Positions 1-8,219 of a DNA stretch of 40,903 nt are shown here, piece after piece. The notes beneath the pieces are model-generated. The model searched no databases, was not told the origin of the DNA, and was given only the letters and a program-made list of their open reading frames with translations. The translations under genes were made by a program, and so were the position numbers. The stretch comes from Hyphomicrobiales bacterium. GTDB taxonomy: Bacteria; Pseudomonadota; Alphaproteobacteria; Rhizobiales; OSC116. Positions within the stretch are counted from its first letter, which is position 1; each line of letters begins with the position of its first letter. The DNA lies in the NCBI GenBank assembly GCA_013214705.1, contig JABSRZ010000016.1:1-40903 (forward strand), given 5' to 3'.

Positions 1-672
1 AGATCAAGCGAAAATCCTGCTCGGTGGAGAGGGCATTTAGATAAGTTACTTCCAAAACCGAGCAATATTTACAAAGTGAAACATTTTGCTGCACTTCCAT
101 ACGACCAAATAAACGAATTTATGAATGAACTTTCCGATCGAGATGCTAATAGTGCGAGAGCACTCGAACTTCTAATTTTAACTGCAACACGCAGTGGAAA
201 AATTCGCGGTGCGAGGTGGTCAGAAATTAATTTAGGCCAAGCGACATGGACCATCCCCGCAGAACGTATGAAAGCAAGTAAAGAACATATCATTCCGCTT
301 TGCGCAGATGCTGTCTCTATCGTTAAATCATTGCCACGAATGGCTGGAAACGGGCTTTTATTTTCCAATGCAAAATCTGGCAAACCACTTTCAGACGTAG
401 TGTTTAAAAAACTGATGGAAAGAATGGGACATACGGGTTTTACCACGCATGGTTTTAGATCAACATTCAGAGACTGGTCAGCTGAACAAACCTCATTTCC
501 CAGAGAAGTGATCGAATCCGCCCTAGCCCATCAGCTCAAAGACAAAGCAGAAGCTGCTTACTTTCGGAGTAATTTACTCGACAAACGGCGCGAGCTAATG
601 AACGTTTGGGCAAAATATATAAAAACGGTAGAAATATTAGACTCAAGAGTGATCAAACTAAACACAAAATAA
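1..672 (+). CDS. Tyrosine recombinase/integrase, P4 type (5' end outside window)
   Basis: The reading frame is open from base 1, and the residues before the GTG at 76 (NPARWRGHLDKLLPKPS...) are typical integrase interior, so the gene is cut by the window edge and does not start at 76. The catalytic domain is visible: the first Arg in TRSGKIRGARW, the HGFRSTFRDW box (H-x-x-R), ALAHQL, and the nucleophile Tyr in AAYFRSN followed by DKRRELM. Lys replaces the usual Glu in TRSGE. Such enzymes integrate and excise islands at tRNA 3' ends. It heads a small element whose other genes run to 4.7 kb on the same strand. All catalytic residues in view are present, so it may be active. Confidence 0.93.
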   Translation, partial: RSSENPARWRGHLDKLLPKPSNIYKVKHFAALPYDQINEFMNELSDRDANSARALELLILTATRSGKIRGARWSEINLGQATWTIPAERMKASKEHIIPLCADAVSIVKSLPRMAGNGLLFSNAKSGKPLSDVVFKKLMERMGHTGFTTHGFRSTFRDWSAEQTSFPREVIESALAHQLKDKAEAAYFRSNLLDKRRELMNVWAKYIKTVEILDSRVIKLNTK

Positions 673-1010
673 AAACAGCAAATAATCAAACTTTTTATCT
701 GCTTTCTTTTGCTCTAGATTAACCGTTATTTGAACTATGAAGCGCTTTGTGCATTTGATTGGTTTGCTTAATACATTCAATAGTATAAAATATTTACAAC
801 AGAAAATTGTGAGTATATGATAACCATCGCAAAACGATATCCTATAGATTTTTGGGAAGTTATGAACAACGAATGAAAAGCCATCGTCTGCGCAAGATTA
901 TGTTCAATGAAAGCTCAATTTTTCGAGTTTTAAAATATAAACATCGAGCTGTTAGTCACTTACTCACCAAAAATAACGCAATAACCAGTTTATAACCAAA
1001 AAGAAGTTAA
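673..1010. other. AT-rich intergenic region, no gene seen
   Basis: There are 338 bases between the integrase and the next gene. Only very short ORFs occur, none with a recognisable product or good ribosome binding site. The promoter of the downstream gene is probably here, but no convincing -35/-10 pair stood out. Confidence 0.5.
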
Positions 1011-2177
1011 ATGAGAAAAAAATATTTGAGAAATAGATTGGGCGAACCGCTTCCAGAAAATTGTCCTTTATCTGAAGCTCTTGTTTGGCTTATATCTGGG
1101 ACCTTACCTATAAGTTCAGATGACTACAAGTTTACAAAATCTGAAAGTTTTGAAGTACATAGAGTTGACAGTCGCTATAACGAGTACATTATGCCTGGCG
1201 TGTGGGGTAAAGATTTACATATTGACGAGAAATTATTTACTAGATCAAAAACACATATTTTGCTAGCAATCGTTAAAGGAAAAATTAGATTTCGGGGAAG
1301 AGTAGAAAAAATAGTATTGAATACAGACGATGTACAAACTGATAATCCAGAAGAACTAAGCAATGAAGAACGCCAACCAAAGATGAAATGGGATTCATAT
1401 GCGAAGGAACATGAAGCGAAGCTAGATACCAGACAACACTTGGTCGAAATTCCATCCGGCTTATTGAATATTGATAACATAAATTGGAGCCAAAACCTTC
1501 TAGAATCTCCAAGCGATAACGAATCTGGCAAAATCTATTTTACAGACGTTGAGGTTTCCGCTGAAGAACTTTTTGTTCATTTTGTTGATTATGGTCACGA
1601 CCCACAACCACTGAAAAAACCTCAACTTTTGATTCCGGTCAATGAAGCGCTATCTTTAATTGTTACAGGTTCACTCGATTCTGAAAGTCCCAAAAATGAG
1701 TCGAAGTGGTCAAAAGAAACTTCTGCATTGATCCGCCTTTTACGTAACGGGTTTCTCGTTGCAGAGGGGTATGAATATGGATCAAAAAAAGCAATCCAAA
1801 TTGACAAAACAGAATGGGCTGGCGATATAGATATTTCAAAATGCCAGACACAGAACTTTGAACACATTCTTGTTACTGAGTACGATATTAGACTACTATT
1901 TGAAATACCTGAATTTTCACCAGAAACTATTGATGAAGTTAAAAAAACAAAAAAAGGCCGTCCACCAATAGTTGAAAAAGAAGTCTGGCTCGAAGAACTT
2001 TTGCTCCTGTTTAAGTCGGAAAAAGTTTTGCCGACGGATAAACAAGAATCCGTTGCAACGGCTTTGAAAGCTGCTTTAAAGGATAATCAGGAGAAGAATA
2101 TATCCGTTGAAACGATCCGAAGAGATTGGATTGGACCGCTTTATAAAAAATTAGAAAACTCTAATGGGGGAAAGTAA
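1011..2177 (+). CDS. Hypothetical protein of the integrative element
   Basis: Protein of 388 residues that I do not recognise. It has no signal peptide or membrane segment and is acidic and Lys-rich, so probably cytoplasmic. The N-terminus (LPENCPLSEALVWLISGTLP) and a mid-protein stretch (LIPVNEALSLIVTGSL) look like two copies of a similar 'EAL-x-x-I-x-(S/T)G' element, suggesting an internal duplication. The C-terminal 75 residues (from GRPPIVEKEVWLEELLLLF to ETIRRDWIGPLYKKLE) are helical and charged and could be a DNA-binding end. The ATG at 1011 has a weak AAGAAG ribosome site. Its place between integrase and excisionase-like gene suggests an element-specific role; function unknown. Confidence 0.7.
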   Translation: MRKKYLRNRLGEPLPENCPLSEALVWLISGTLPISSDDYKFTKSESFEVHRVDSRYNEYIMPGVWGKDLHIDEKLFTRSKTHILLAIVKGKIRFRGRVEKIVLNTDDVQTDNPEELSNEERQPKMKWDSYAKEHEAKLDTRQHLVEIPSGLLNIDNINWSQNLLESPSDNESGKIYFTDVEVSAEELFVHFVDYGHDPQPLKKPQLLIPVNEALSLIVTGSLDSESPKNESKWSKETSALIRLLRNGFLVAEGYEYGSKKAIQIDKTEWAGDIDISKCQTQNFEHILVTEYDIRLLFEIPEFSPETIDEVKKTKKGRPPIVEKEVWLEELLLLFKSEKVLPTDKQESVATALKAALKDNQEKNISVETIRRDWIGPLYKKLENSNGGK

Positions 2178-2300
2178 TTTTCATAATTACCCCCATTTTG
2201 AACAGTATTACCCCCTTAATCCCCAGAGACTTATTCAACATAATCGTAAATAGTAACCTTCATTAACCGCTTGTGCTCAAGCGTACATATGGAGAGATTT

Positions 2301-2501
2301 ATGACCAGACAACAAAGTCCGCTTTTGCTATCGTTGAACGATGCAGCAAGAAGTATTGGTGTTTGTCGTGCTACTTTTTACAATTTATTAAACCAAGGGT
2401 TGATAAAGAGCGTAAAAATTGGCACCCGACGCCTTATTGTCCAAGATAGCTTATTTGATTACGTCGAAAGACTCCAAGACGCAAGTTCTGATCGGGCGTA
2501 G
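2301..2501 (+). CDS. AlpA/excisionase-like helix-turn-helix protein
   Basis: Small 66-residue protein with a MerR/AlpA-type winged helix: SLNDAARSIGVCRATFYNLLNQG followed by KIGTRRLIVQDSLFDYV, the usual 'helix-turn-helix, wing, D/E-S-L-x-x-(Y/W)' layout of the HTH_17 excisionase family. I chose the ATG at 2301 because GGAGAG lies seven bases upstream; an in-frame start at 2271 has no such site. Such proteins regulate or assist excision in P4-like satellites and islands, and its position after an integrase fits that. Target unknown. Confidence 0.82.
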   Translation: MTRQQSPLLLSLNDAARSIGVCRATFYNLLNQGLIKSVKIGTRRLIVQDSLFDYVERLQDASSDRA

Positions 2502-2987
2502 TTTGATGTCCAATCACAAGCGTCCATTTATAACAAATATTTGCCCTAGCAAGTTCACTGGCAATTGGAACCTTTTTGACATTTATAAATCCCCAGTTCG
2601 AAGCGCGATCAAATCGGGCCTTGTCTTTGTTACATCCAATAGTTCCTTTCCGATTTGTGGTTCTGCAATATTTTGGTCAGACCATAAACGAGATCTGACC
2701 AAAAATTCAAATGTCAGTCACAAGAATTCTAGTGACTTATTTTGCTGCCAACACACAGACATAAAATCATCAGAAATGTTAGTGCTTCCATCAGTCATAG
2801 ATGCGCATGAACACGTCTCAAACATCACAAAGGTGTTTGTATGACCTGGCCATAATGCAACACCCAAAAAAATGCGGAATATATGAATAGTAGACGGATA
2901 CCTCAAGGGTATTTGCGAGTTTTTAAGTGCTGTTTTTACGGCATAGATTTTTTGGTGCCAAAATTTGGCAATTTAAGGATAGATGAG
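2502..2987. other. Intergenic region between excisionase-like and replication genes
   Basis: This 486-base stretch holds no gene I can support. A plus-strand ORF through 2419-2844 has no ribosome site, overlaps the excisionase-like gene and has non-coding-like composition; a 62-codon minus-strand ORF is equally unsupported. Two inverted repeats are present: a strong one at 2671-2704 (entered separately) and a weak one, AGTCAC/GTGACT, at 2716-2737. The region may hold regulatory sites or an origin for the replication protein that follows. Confidence 0.5.
2671..2704. repeat. Perfect 11-bp inverted repeat
   Basis: TTTTGGTCAGA (2671-2681) and its exact reverse complement TCTGACCAAAA (2694-2704) are separated by 12 bases. 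The U-rich/A-rich outer ends would allow a hairpin terminator in either direction, or it could be an operator or origin site for the element's own proteins. Confidence 0.7.
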
Positions 2988-3785
2988 ATGAGTATTAAGT
3001 ACTTGAATTGGGCGTTTTCTTTGCTCGATTTTAAACCAATTCAAAAAGTGATATTGTTATCGCTTGCTGATAATAGCGACGATGATGGAGTTAGCTTCCC
3101 ATCAATAGGTCTAATATGCGCCAAAACTGGCATAAAGAGCCGTACGACAGTAATCAAACATATCAAATCCATGTGCCATATTGGCTTGATAAGCATTGCC
3201 GAACGCAGTCGTAAAGATGGTTCACAATCATCCAATGAATATAAATTAAATATTGAATTTGAAGGTGGGTTTACCCCCTGTTCAATAAATGAACAGAGGT
3301 GTTCAGCAAATGAAAAGTCTGATGTAACAGATGAACAGGGGACTGTGCAGCAGAGTGAATGGGGGAGTGTACAGCAGATTGAACAGCTAGGTGTACAGCT
3401 AAATGAACACCAAGAACCATCACTAGAACCACCATATAAACCATCATATGAACCACCACTGCAAAAAACCAAGAAATCCAGGTTTGTACCCCCAACGATT
3501 AGCGAATGTGAAACTTTCTTTTTTAACGAGAAGAATATTACCGATCAAACCATGCCAAGTATGTTTTGGAACTATTACCAATCAAACGGCTGGATGGTAG
3601 GACGTTCCAAAATGAAAGATTGGCATGCATCTGCCAATGGGTGGATTGGTAGGCAAAAGAAATATGGGCATAGCAACCAAAGCCAACTTCAGAAACCAAA
3701 ACCGATAATACAACAAATGGCAGATGCACTACGTGCTTCTGAACACACAAATTCAGAAATGATGGGAATCAGCTATGACAAATAA
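2988..3785 (+). CDS. Replication-initiation-type protein (N-terminal winged helix, DnaT/RepO-like C-terminus)
   Basis: Protein of 265 residues. The first ~85 form a HTH_36-type winged helix (QKVILLSLADNSDDDG, SFPSIGLICAKTGIKSRTTVIKHIKSM). A low-complexity linker of degenerate 'VQQxE' repeats and a Pro-rich (L/Y)EPPY stretch follows. The C-terminus has the pattern FWNYYQSNGWMVGRSKMKDW, seen at the end of many phage and plasmid replication proteins that load a helicase. I prefer the ATG at 2988, which has TAAGGA at a proper distance; an upstream start at 2883 lacks one. The next gene overlaps by 11 bases, so the pair is co-translated. Confidence 0.75.
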   Translation: MSIKYLNWAFSLLDFKPIQKVILLSLADNSDDDGVSFPSIGLICAKTGIKSRTTVIKHIKSMCHIGLISIAERSRKDGSQSSNEYKLNIEFEGGFTPCSINEQRCSANEKSDVTDEQGTVQQSEWGSVQQIEQLGVQLNEHQEPSLEPPYKPSYEPPLQKTKKSRFVPPTISECETFFFNEKNITDQTMPSMFWNYYQSNGWMVGRSKMKDWHASANGWIGRQKKYGHSNQSQLQKPKPIIQQMADALRASEHTNSEMMGISYDK

Positions 3786-4665
3786 TTTAATAATCGTTGA
3801 AAAAAATATTCCCAATTGGCTTTCCCGATATGATGGTGGCTGGCAGTGGATAGTAAATATGCCGATTAAAGAAATACCGCCAAAGGCTCAAATTGTCCTG
3901 GCTCTGGAATATTTAACAAACGATCCAAAGTGTGATCAAAAACAAGCTGTGTTGTTATTTGAGCAATTATCAGTTTTGCCAACTGGTGCAAATGATAAGC
4001 GCATGGACAGTTATTTAATTACTGAAATAGTAATCAAAGACTTTATGGATTTTCCGGTTTGGGTTGGCAAAAAAGCAGTTGTTAATTTGCTGCACCAATC
4101 AAGATGGTTACCTGCTCCAGTGGAGATCAGTGATGAGCTAAAGGCTATTTATAGGTCCGTTAGCGAAGCTATATCCTGTCTTGAAAATCTGAAAAAACGT
4201 AGAAACCTGCATGACATAGAAACTGTATCTAGCAACGGATTTAAGTCTGATATTTATGCCAAAAACTCACTAAACCAAACGGTGCGATTAGACTTTAAAG
4301 TCAATCAAAATGTCTTTTATAAAGTCAGGGAAACGAATTTTCGTAGGTCAATTATCGACCTGGACTACAAGAAGTTTAACATCGAAAGCAAAGAGGAAGC
4401 TGAACAGAAAGCAGGCAGGCCAATTGACCCCAAGAAAAATCATTGGCCACAGGTGGATGAGTATTTGGGTGCTAGCGAGATCGCTCAAAGGTGCAAACAT
4501 CTTGGGTTGTCCAATTGGTTTGAATCATTGGCGGATTACGCCGTATGGAGCATGTTACGGTGTGAAGATGGTTACTTAATTGCTGATGTAGATAAAGTTA
4601 TTTGTATGAGCGGTTTCGATAAGCTTATGGACGTATTTGAAGTTGAATATGGTGAGGCTACCTAA
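3775..4665 (+). CDS. Hypothetical protein coupled to the replication gene
   Basis: Protein of 296 residues, not recognised. The start overlaps the end of the replication-type gene by 11 bases. No membrane segment or signal peptide is seen. It is rich in Trp, Asp and Lys, with sections such as NIPNWLSRYDGGWQW near the N-terminus and GASEIAQRCKHLGLSNWFESLADYAVW near the C-terminus. Its position suggests a replication or stability partner of the integrative element. It is the last intact plus-strand gene before the decayed tail at 4678. Confidence 0.65.
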   Translation: MTNNLIIVEKNIPNWLSRYDGGWQWIVNMPIKEIPPKAQIVLALEYLTNDPKCDQKQAVLLFEQLSVLPTGANDKRMDSYLITEIVIKDFMDFPVWVGKKAVVNLLHQSRWLPAPVEISDELKAIYRSVSEAISCLENLKKRRNLHDIETVSSNGFKSDIYAKNSLNQTVRLDFKVNQNVFYKVRETNFRRSIIDLDYKKFNIESKEEAEQKAGRPIDPKKNHWPQVDEYLGASEIAQRCKHLGLSNWFESLADYAVWSMLRCEDGYLIADVDKVICMSGFDKLMDVFEVEYGEAT

Positions 4666-4677
4666 GCTTGGCAATGA

Positions 4678-5007
4678 ACTGAGGCAGAGCGCTTTATTGA
4701 GCTTCTGAACGCAACACTGGAACGACGGGTTTACATACAATCCCAGCCTACTTATTTGGTTTTGTGTTGTTTATTGGAAGAAAAAATATAAGAAAAATCT
4801 GGGGTTACTCTCCTCAATTTGCGTATTGCCAATGGAATTCTTGATGAGATGTAATGAAGGGGGGCGGGGGTAAAACCTTATCGCCCCTTTTTCTCTAGAC
4901 CGTCGGGGTAGTCATCCGCACAGGAAACTGGAAATCAGAAATTAAAAACCCATCGAACAATAAAACTTTAAATTTAGAATGATTAATAGGACTGGATGCA
5001 ATCTGCC
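4678..5007 (+). pseudogene. Decayed gene tail plus 3' flank, copy A of a duplicated locus
   Basis: The frame from 4678 reads EAERFIELLNATLERRVYIQ, QPTYLVLCCLL, then a stop, then KSGVTLLNLRIANGILDEM and a stop at 4854. It aligns residue by residue with a frame at 20479-20651, including E-A-x-x-x-I-E-x-L-N-A-x-x-E-R and KSG-x-x-LL-x-L-x(5)-IL-x-E. The similarity continues into the non-coding flank: GCGGGGGTA, CTAGACCGT, GGGGTAGTCATC, AATCAGAAAT. Differences fall as substitutions and small indels, and this copy has an internal TAA. The protein family is unknown to me. No other gene is seen from here to 5208. Confidence 0.7.
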
Positions 5008-5208
5008 AACGCTTCCGTTTTGCGCTGCGATGAATAAATGTAACTATTAATCTTGAAAGTGGATAGGTTAAGTACCAATCTGCCTATTCATGGAAGTCGT
5101 CGGTTTCTTGGGATTTTTCGAACATCTCCTCAAAACCATATGTCATCCAGAAATACAAATATATTTTATTAAAACTGAGTTTCCTATATGGTTCTTTGGA
5201 AATTAGAC

Positions 5209-6591
5209 TTATCGAGCCAAAAAGCCGCCATCTACTGGAATTGTAGTTGCATTTAGCATTCTGGATTTTTCTGATAGTAGGAACACAATTAAGTTGGCAA
5301 CGTCATTAACTTCGGCAAATTTGCCAAGTGGAATGCGTGACATAATCGGTTCAGATTTTGCTGGGTCGCTCCAAGCCTCTGCTGCCAGTTCGGTCATGGT
5401 TACTATAGGGTTAATGCAATTAACGCGTATGCCATATTGGCCAAGTTCATTTGCCATTACCCGGCTCATGGCATCCATCGCGCCTTTTGAGGCACAATAA
5501 GCGGCGTGGTCGGCAAAGCCAACAAATGACGATATGCTAGAAACATTGACGATAGCACCCGGTTTATTGGCTGCAATCAGAGCCTTGCTAAACTCTTGTG
5601 CTGCAACCATCGCGGCCTTGGTATTGATGGCATAGCCGTTTAATATGGTTTCAACAGCATCACGATGCGGTATGGCCGCCGCTGCGCCATATTTGGTAAC
5701 GCATAATGCAGCCGCAATATTGGCATAGCGAGCGGCTTGTTTGGGGTCGTTGGTTTTTAGTATTTGCGCCAAAAATGCACCAGCGAAGGTATCACCCGCC
5801 GCCGTGCTATCTACTGCTTTCACTTTATGTGGCGCAATGTCATGGCGGCTGCCATCAAATGACAATCTACAGCCATCACCACCCAATTTTAAGGCCACAA
5901 TTTTTGCTCCCAAATCATGGTAAAAACTTACTATTTCATCGGGATCGGTTAGGCCGGTTAGTAAGGTAGCATCATCATAACTTGGCAAGGCAATGTCGAT
6001 ATTTTCCATTGCCTGATGAATGGCTTTTCTTGCCTCGTCTAAAGACCATAATTTTAACCGCAAATTGGTATCGACACTGATCATGGTGCCATTGGCTTTG
6101 GCGTAGTTTATAGCGGCAAACACCGCATCGCGTGCGCAGTGCGATATGGCCAAACTAATGCCAGATATATGTAGTATTTTGGCATTTGCAATATAGTCTA
6201 GCGGCAAATCTTCCGCCGTCATTAGAGCTGCGGCGCTGTGTTTTCTAAAATATGTATATTCATGACCATCTGGCACAGGGTTTACAAAATAAATACCTGT
6301 CGGCGCTTGGTCAGTTAATTTAATGGTCGATGTATCAACATTCTCAGCTTGCCAAAGTTTCATTAACCCTTTGGCAAAAGGGTCATCACCCAAAGCGGTT
6401 ATGTAACCGGTTTTTGCCCCTTGTCGAGAGGCAGCGATGATGGCGTTAGAAGTATCGCCGCCAAAACCTTGTTGGTAAAACTCGCCTGTTTGGCCATTTT
6501 TTGCGATAACATCATCTCGATATACAAATTCGGCTAATGGTTCGCCAATAGCAATTATTTCTGGTGCGATGATATCAGGATGGTTGGTCAT
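5209..6591 (-). CDS. kdgK: 2-keto-3-deoxygluconate kinase fused to a truncated SDR
   Basis: Residues 1 to ~317 are a complete PfkB/ribokinase-family KDG kinase: GGDTSNAIIAASRQGAKTG near 45, SVDTNLR near 172, and the ATP/catalytic DSTAAGDTFAGAF with Asp267. It would phosphorylate 2-keto-3-deoxygluconate to KDPG, the substrate of the aldolase directly upstream. The frame then runs on into ~140 residues of an SDR most like L-xylulose/dicarbonyl reductase (IVNVSSISS, Y365-x-x-x-K369, RIPLGKFAEVNDV, PVDGGF). The SDR part lacks its Rossmann N-terminus (TGxxxGxG), so it probably cannot bind NAD(P). The junction lies near 5631, apparently a deletion that joined two genes in frame. It starts immediately after the aldolase stop. 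Confidence 0.9.
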   Translation of the reverse strand: MTNHPDIIAPEIIAIGEPLAEFVYRDDVIAKNGQTGEFYQQGFGGDTSNAIIAASRQGAKTGYITALGDDPFAKGLMKLWQAENVDTSTIKLTDQAPTGIYFVNPVPDGHEYTYFRKHSAAALMTAEDLPLDYIANAKILHISGISLAISHCARDAVFAAINYAKANGTMISVDTNLRLKLWSLDEARKAIHQAMENIDIALPSYDDATLLTGLTDPDEIVSFYHDLGAKIVALKLGGDGCRLSFDGSRHDIAPHKVKAVDSTAAGDTFAGAFLAQILKTNDPKQAARYANIAAALCVTKYGAAAAIPHRDAVETILNGYAINTKAAMVAAQEFSKALIAANKPGAIVNVSSISSFVGFADHAAYCASKGAMDAMSRVMANELGQYGIRVNCINPIVTMTELAAEAWSDPAKSEPIMSRIPLGKFAEVNDVANLIVFLLSEKSRMLNATTIPVDGGFLAR

Positions 6592-7224
6592 TTAAATACC
6601 CCCGGCTAATATGGCTTTCACTTGGCGGGCTGCATGGCGGATGACCTCATCATCGCCAGCTTGCAAGGCTTGGTCATTGACCAGATTGCCACCCATGCCA
6701 ACGCATAAAGCCCCTGCTTGCAAATATGCCATCATATTATCGGGTGTTACACTGCCGGTTGGCATAAATATAATGTCTGGAAACACGGACAACATGGTTT
6801 TTACAAATGCCGGACCGCCTAAAAGACCAGCCGGAAACAACTTTACCACTGGCACACCACTATTATGAGCGGCTAAAACTTCGGAGGCTGTAGATGTGCC
6901 GGGTAAATAAGGTAAATTACGTTTTTGGCAAGCTTGAGCCATGCCTTCTACAATAGCCGGTGATACGATAAACTCTGCGCCTGCATCGGCCACAGCATTT
7001 AAATCGGCTGTGGTTAATACCGTGCCGGCGCCAACCAAAATACCAGATTTTTGCGATAGATTTTTTATCAAGCTTGCCGCGTCAGGGGTGGTCATGGTTA
7101 GCTCGAAGCAGCTAAAGCCTTCTTCGGCCAGAATGTTGACAGCGCGCTCTGCAGCTTTGGCAGTGCTGGTGCGAATAACCGGCACAACTTTTACATCTCG
7201 TAATTGGCTTATAATATTGGGCAT
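6592..7224 (-). CDS. eda: 2-keto-3-deoxy-6-phosphogluconate aldolase
   Basis: Class I KDPG/KHG aldolase of 210 residues, the usual length. Visible are Glu41 in FELTMTTP, the GAGTVLT phosphate-loop region, the Schiff-base Lys128 in VVKLFPAG, and MPTGSVTPDN (normally TGGV; Ser replaces one Gly). It splits KDPG into pyruvate and glyceraldehyde 3-phosphate in the cytoplasm. The kinase ATG follows its stop with no gap, so the two are one transcript. The 236 bases upstream (7225-7460) hold no gene and separate the pair from the ABC importer genes; they may carry a promoter. An 8-bp inverted repeat, ATATTCCA/TGGAATAT (7292-7299 and 7350-7357), lies there. Confidence 0.92.
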   Translation of the reverse strand: MPNIISQLRDVKVVPVIRTSTAKAAERAVNILAEEGFSCFELTMTTPDAASLIKNLSQKSGILVGAGTVLTTADLNAVADAGAEFIVSPAIVEGMAQACQKRNLPYLPGTSTASEVLAAHNSGVPVVKLFPAGLLGGPAFVKTMLSVFPDIIFMPTGSVTPDNMMAYLQAGALCVGMGGNLVNDQALQAGDDEVIRHAARQVKAILAGGI

Positions 7225-7460
7225 GGATTTCTCACATGGGTTTCTGTAAATTTATATTGGTATGAGGGGCCTTGAATTTTATTCTGTCAAGATATTCCAT
7301 CAATTTGCAAAAAAACGTCCAATTCAAACTCAACAAAAATGTCAGTCAGTGGAATATTTTGATTTAGGAAATATGAAGCCCGGCATCACCAATAATACCA
7401 CGCTTCATCATCTATATATCGGCACTATTAATGCTGAGCCTATTCACTATTAAGACACAG

Positions 7461-8216
7461 TTAAACAGTTTCGTCCATGCCAGTGATAACCCGTTCTACA
7501 GCTTCTACTGTTGAATTTTTCGGATCTATATCATCGACCACCACACTGCCACGCCGCATAACAATAATACGATCTACAACTTGGAAAACATGATGTATAT
7601 TGTGGGCAATAAATATACAAGAATGGCCAGATTTACGAGCACCCCTCACAAAATTCAACACGCCCCTTGTTTCGGCAACACCCAGATTGTTAGTTGGTTC
7701 GTCAAGAATAATCAAATCACTTTCGAAATGCATGGCTCTGGCGATAGCCACCGCCTGACGTTCTCCACCTGATAAAGCCGCAATAGGTGTGGAAGGCGGA
7801 ATGTTTTTACTTATTCCCACTTCGCGCAACAATTCGCTGGCAACTTCATTCATCTTTTCGATATCCATTCGCTTGAATAAGCCTGAGCCAATTTCCGGTT
7901 CTCGCCCCAAAAACAAGTTCCGCGCGATGGAAAGCTCAGTGACCAAAGCCGAGTCTTGATAGATAGTTTCGATACCTGCATTAATGGCATCGGTTGTGCT
8001 GTTCATCTTAATTTCTTTGCCACGAACATAAATCTCGCCACTTGTTACGGGAATCGCACCAGATAAAACTTTAATAAGCGTAGATTTACCAGCACCATTG
8101 TCACCTAAAAGCCCAACAATCTCACTTTCGTTAACCGTGAGATCTACTCCGTTCAACGCTTGCACTTTGCCATAGTATTTCTTAATGTTTTTCATTCGGA
8201 TGAGTTCTTTAGCCAT
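7461..8216 (-). CDS. Sugar ABC importer, ATP-binding protein (single domain, FrcA-like)
   Basis: A 251-residue ATPase with one nucleotide-binding domain, as in fructose-type FrcA importers rather than the duplicated RbsA type. Walker A is GDNGAGKST, Q-loop region ETIYQDSALV, signature LSGGERQ, Walker B LIILDEPT with NNLG, and H-loop IAHN. It powers the permease encoded four bases upstream. It is third in the order binding protein, permease, ATPase. The substrate is probably a monosaccharide or derivative handled by the surrounding oxidoreductases. Confidence 0.92.
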   Translation of the reverse strand: MAKELIRMKNIKKYYGKVQALNGVDLTVNESEIVGLLGDNGAGKSTLIKVLSGAIPVTSGEIYVRGKEIKMNSTTDAINAGIETIYQDSALVTELSIARNLFLGREPEIGSGLFKRMDIEKMNEVASELLREVGISKNIPPSTPIAALSGGERQAVAIARAMHFESDLIILDEPTNNLGVAETRGVLNFVRGARKSGHSCIFIAHNIHHVFQVVDRIIVMRRGSVVVDDIDPKNSTVEAVERVITGMDETV

Positions 8217-8219
8217 CGG

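Noticed and set aside
2419-2844. Plus-strand ORF of 141 codons after the excisionase-like gene
   Set aside because: It overlaps that gene in another frame, has no ribosome site, and spans a perfect inverted repeat; composition is not protein-like.
3301-3470. Possible CRISPR or minisatellite in the replication-type gene
   Set aside because: The repeats are short, degenerate, in frame and without unique spacers; they encode a protein linker. No CRISPR array was seen anywhere in the window.
3041-3495. Minus-strand ORFs with Cys/Ser or Val/His-rich repeats opposite the replication gene
   Set aside because: They are shadows of the repeated linker codons of the plus-strand gene.
7262-7453. 63-codon plus-strand ORF upstream of the KDPG aldolase
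   Set aside because: No ribosome site, domain or neighbour on that strand; likely chance in a promoter region.
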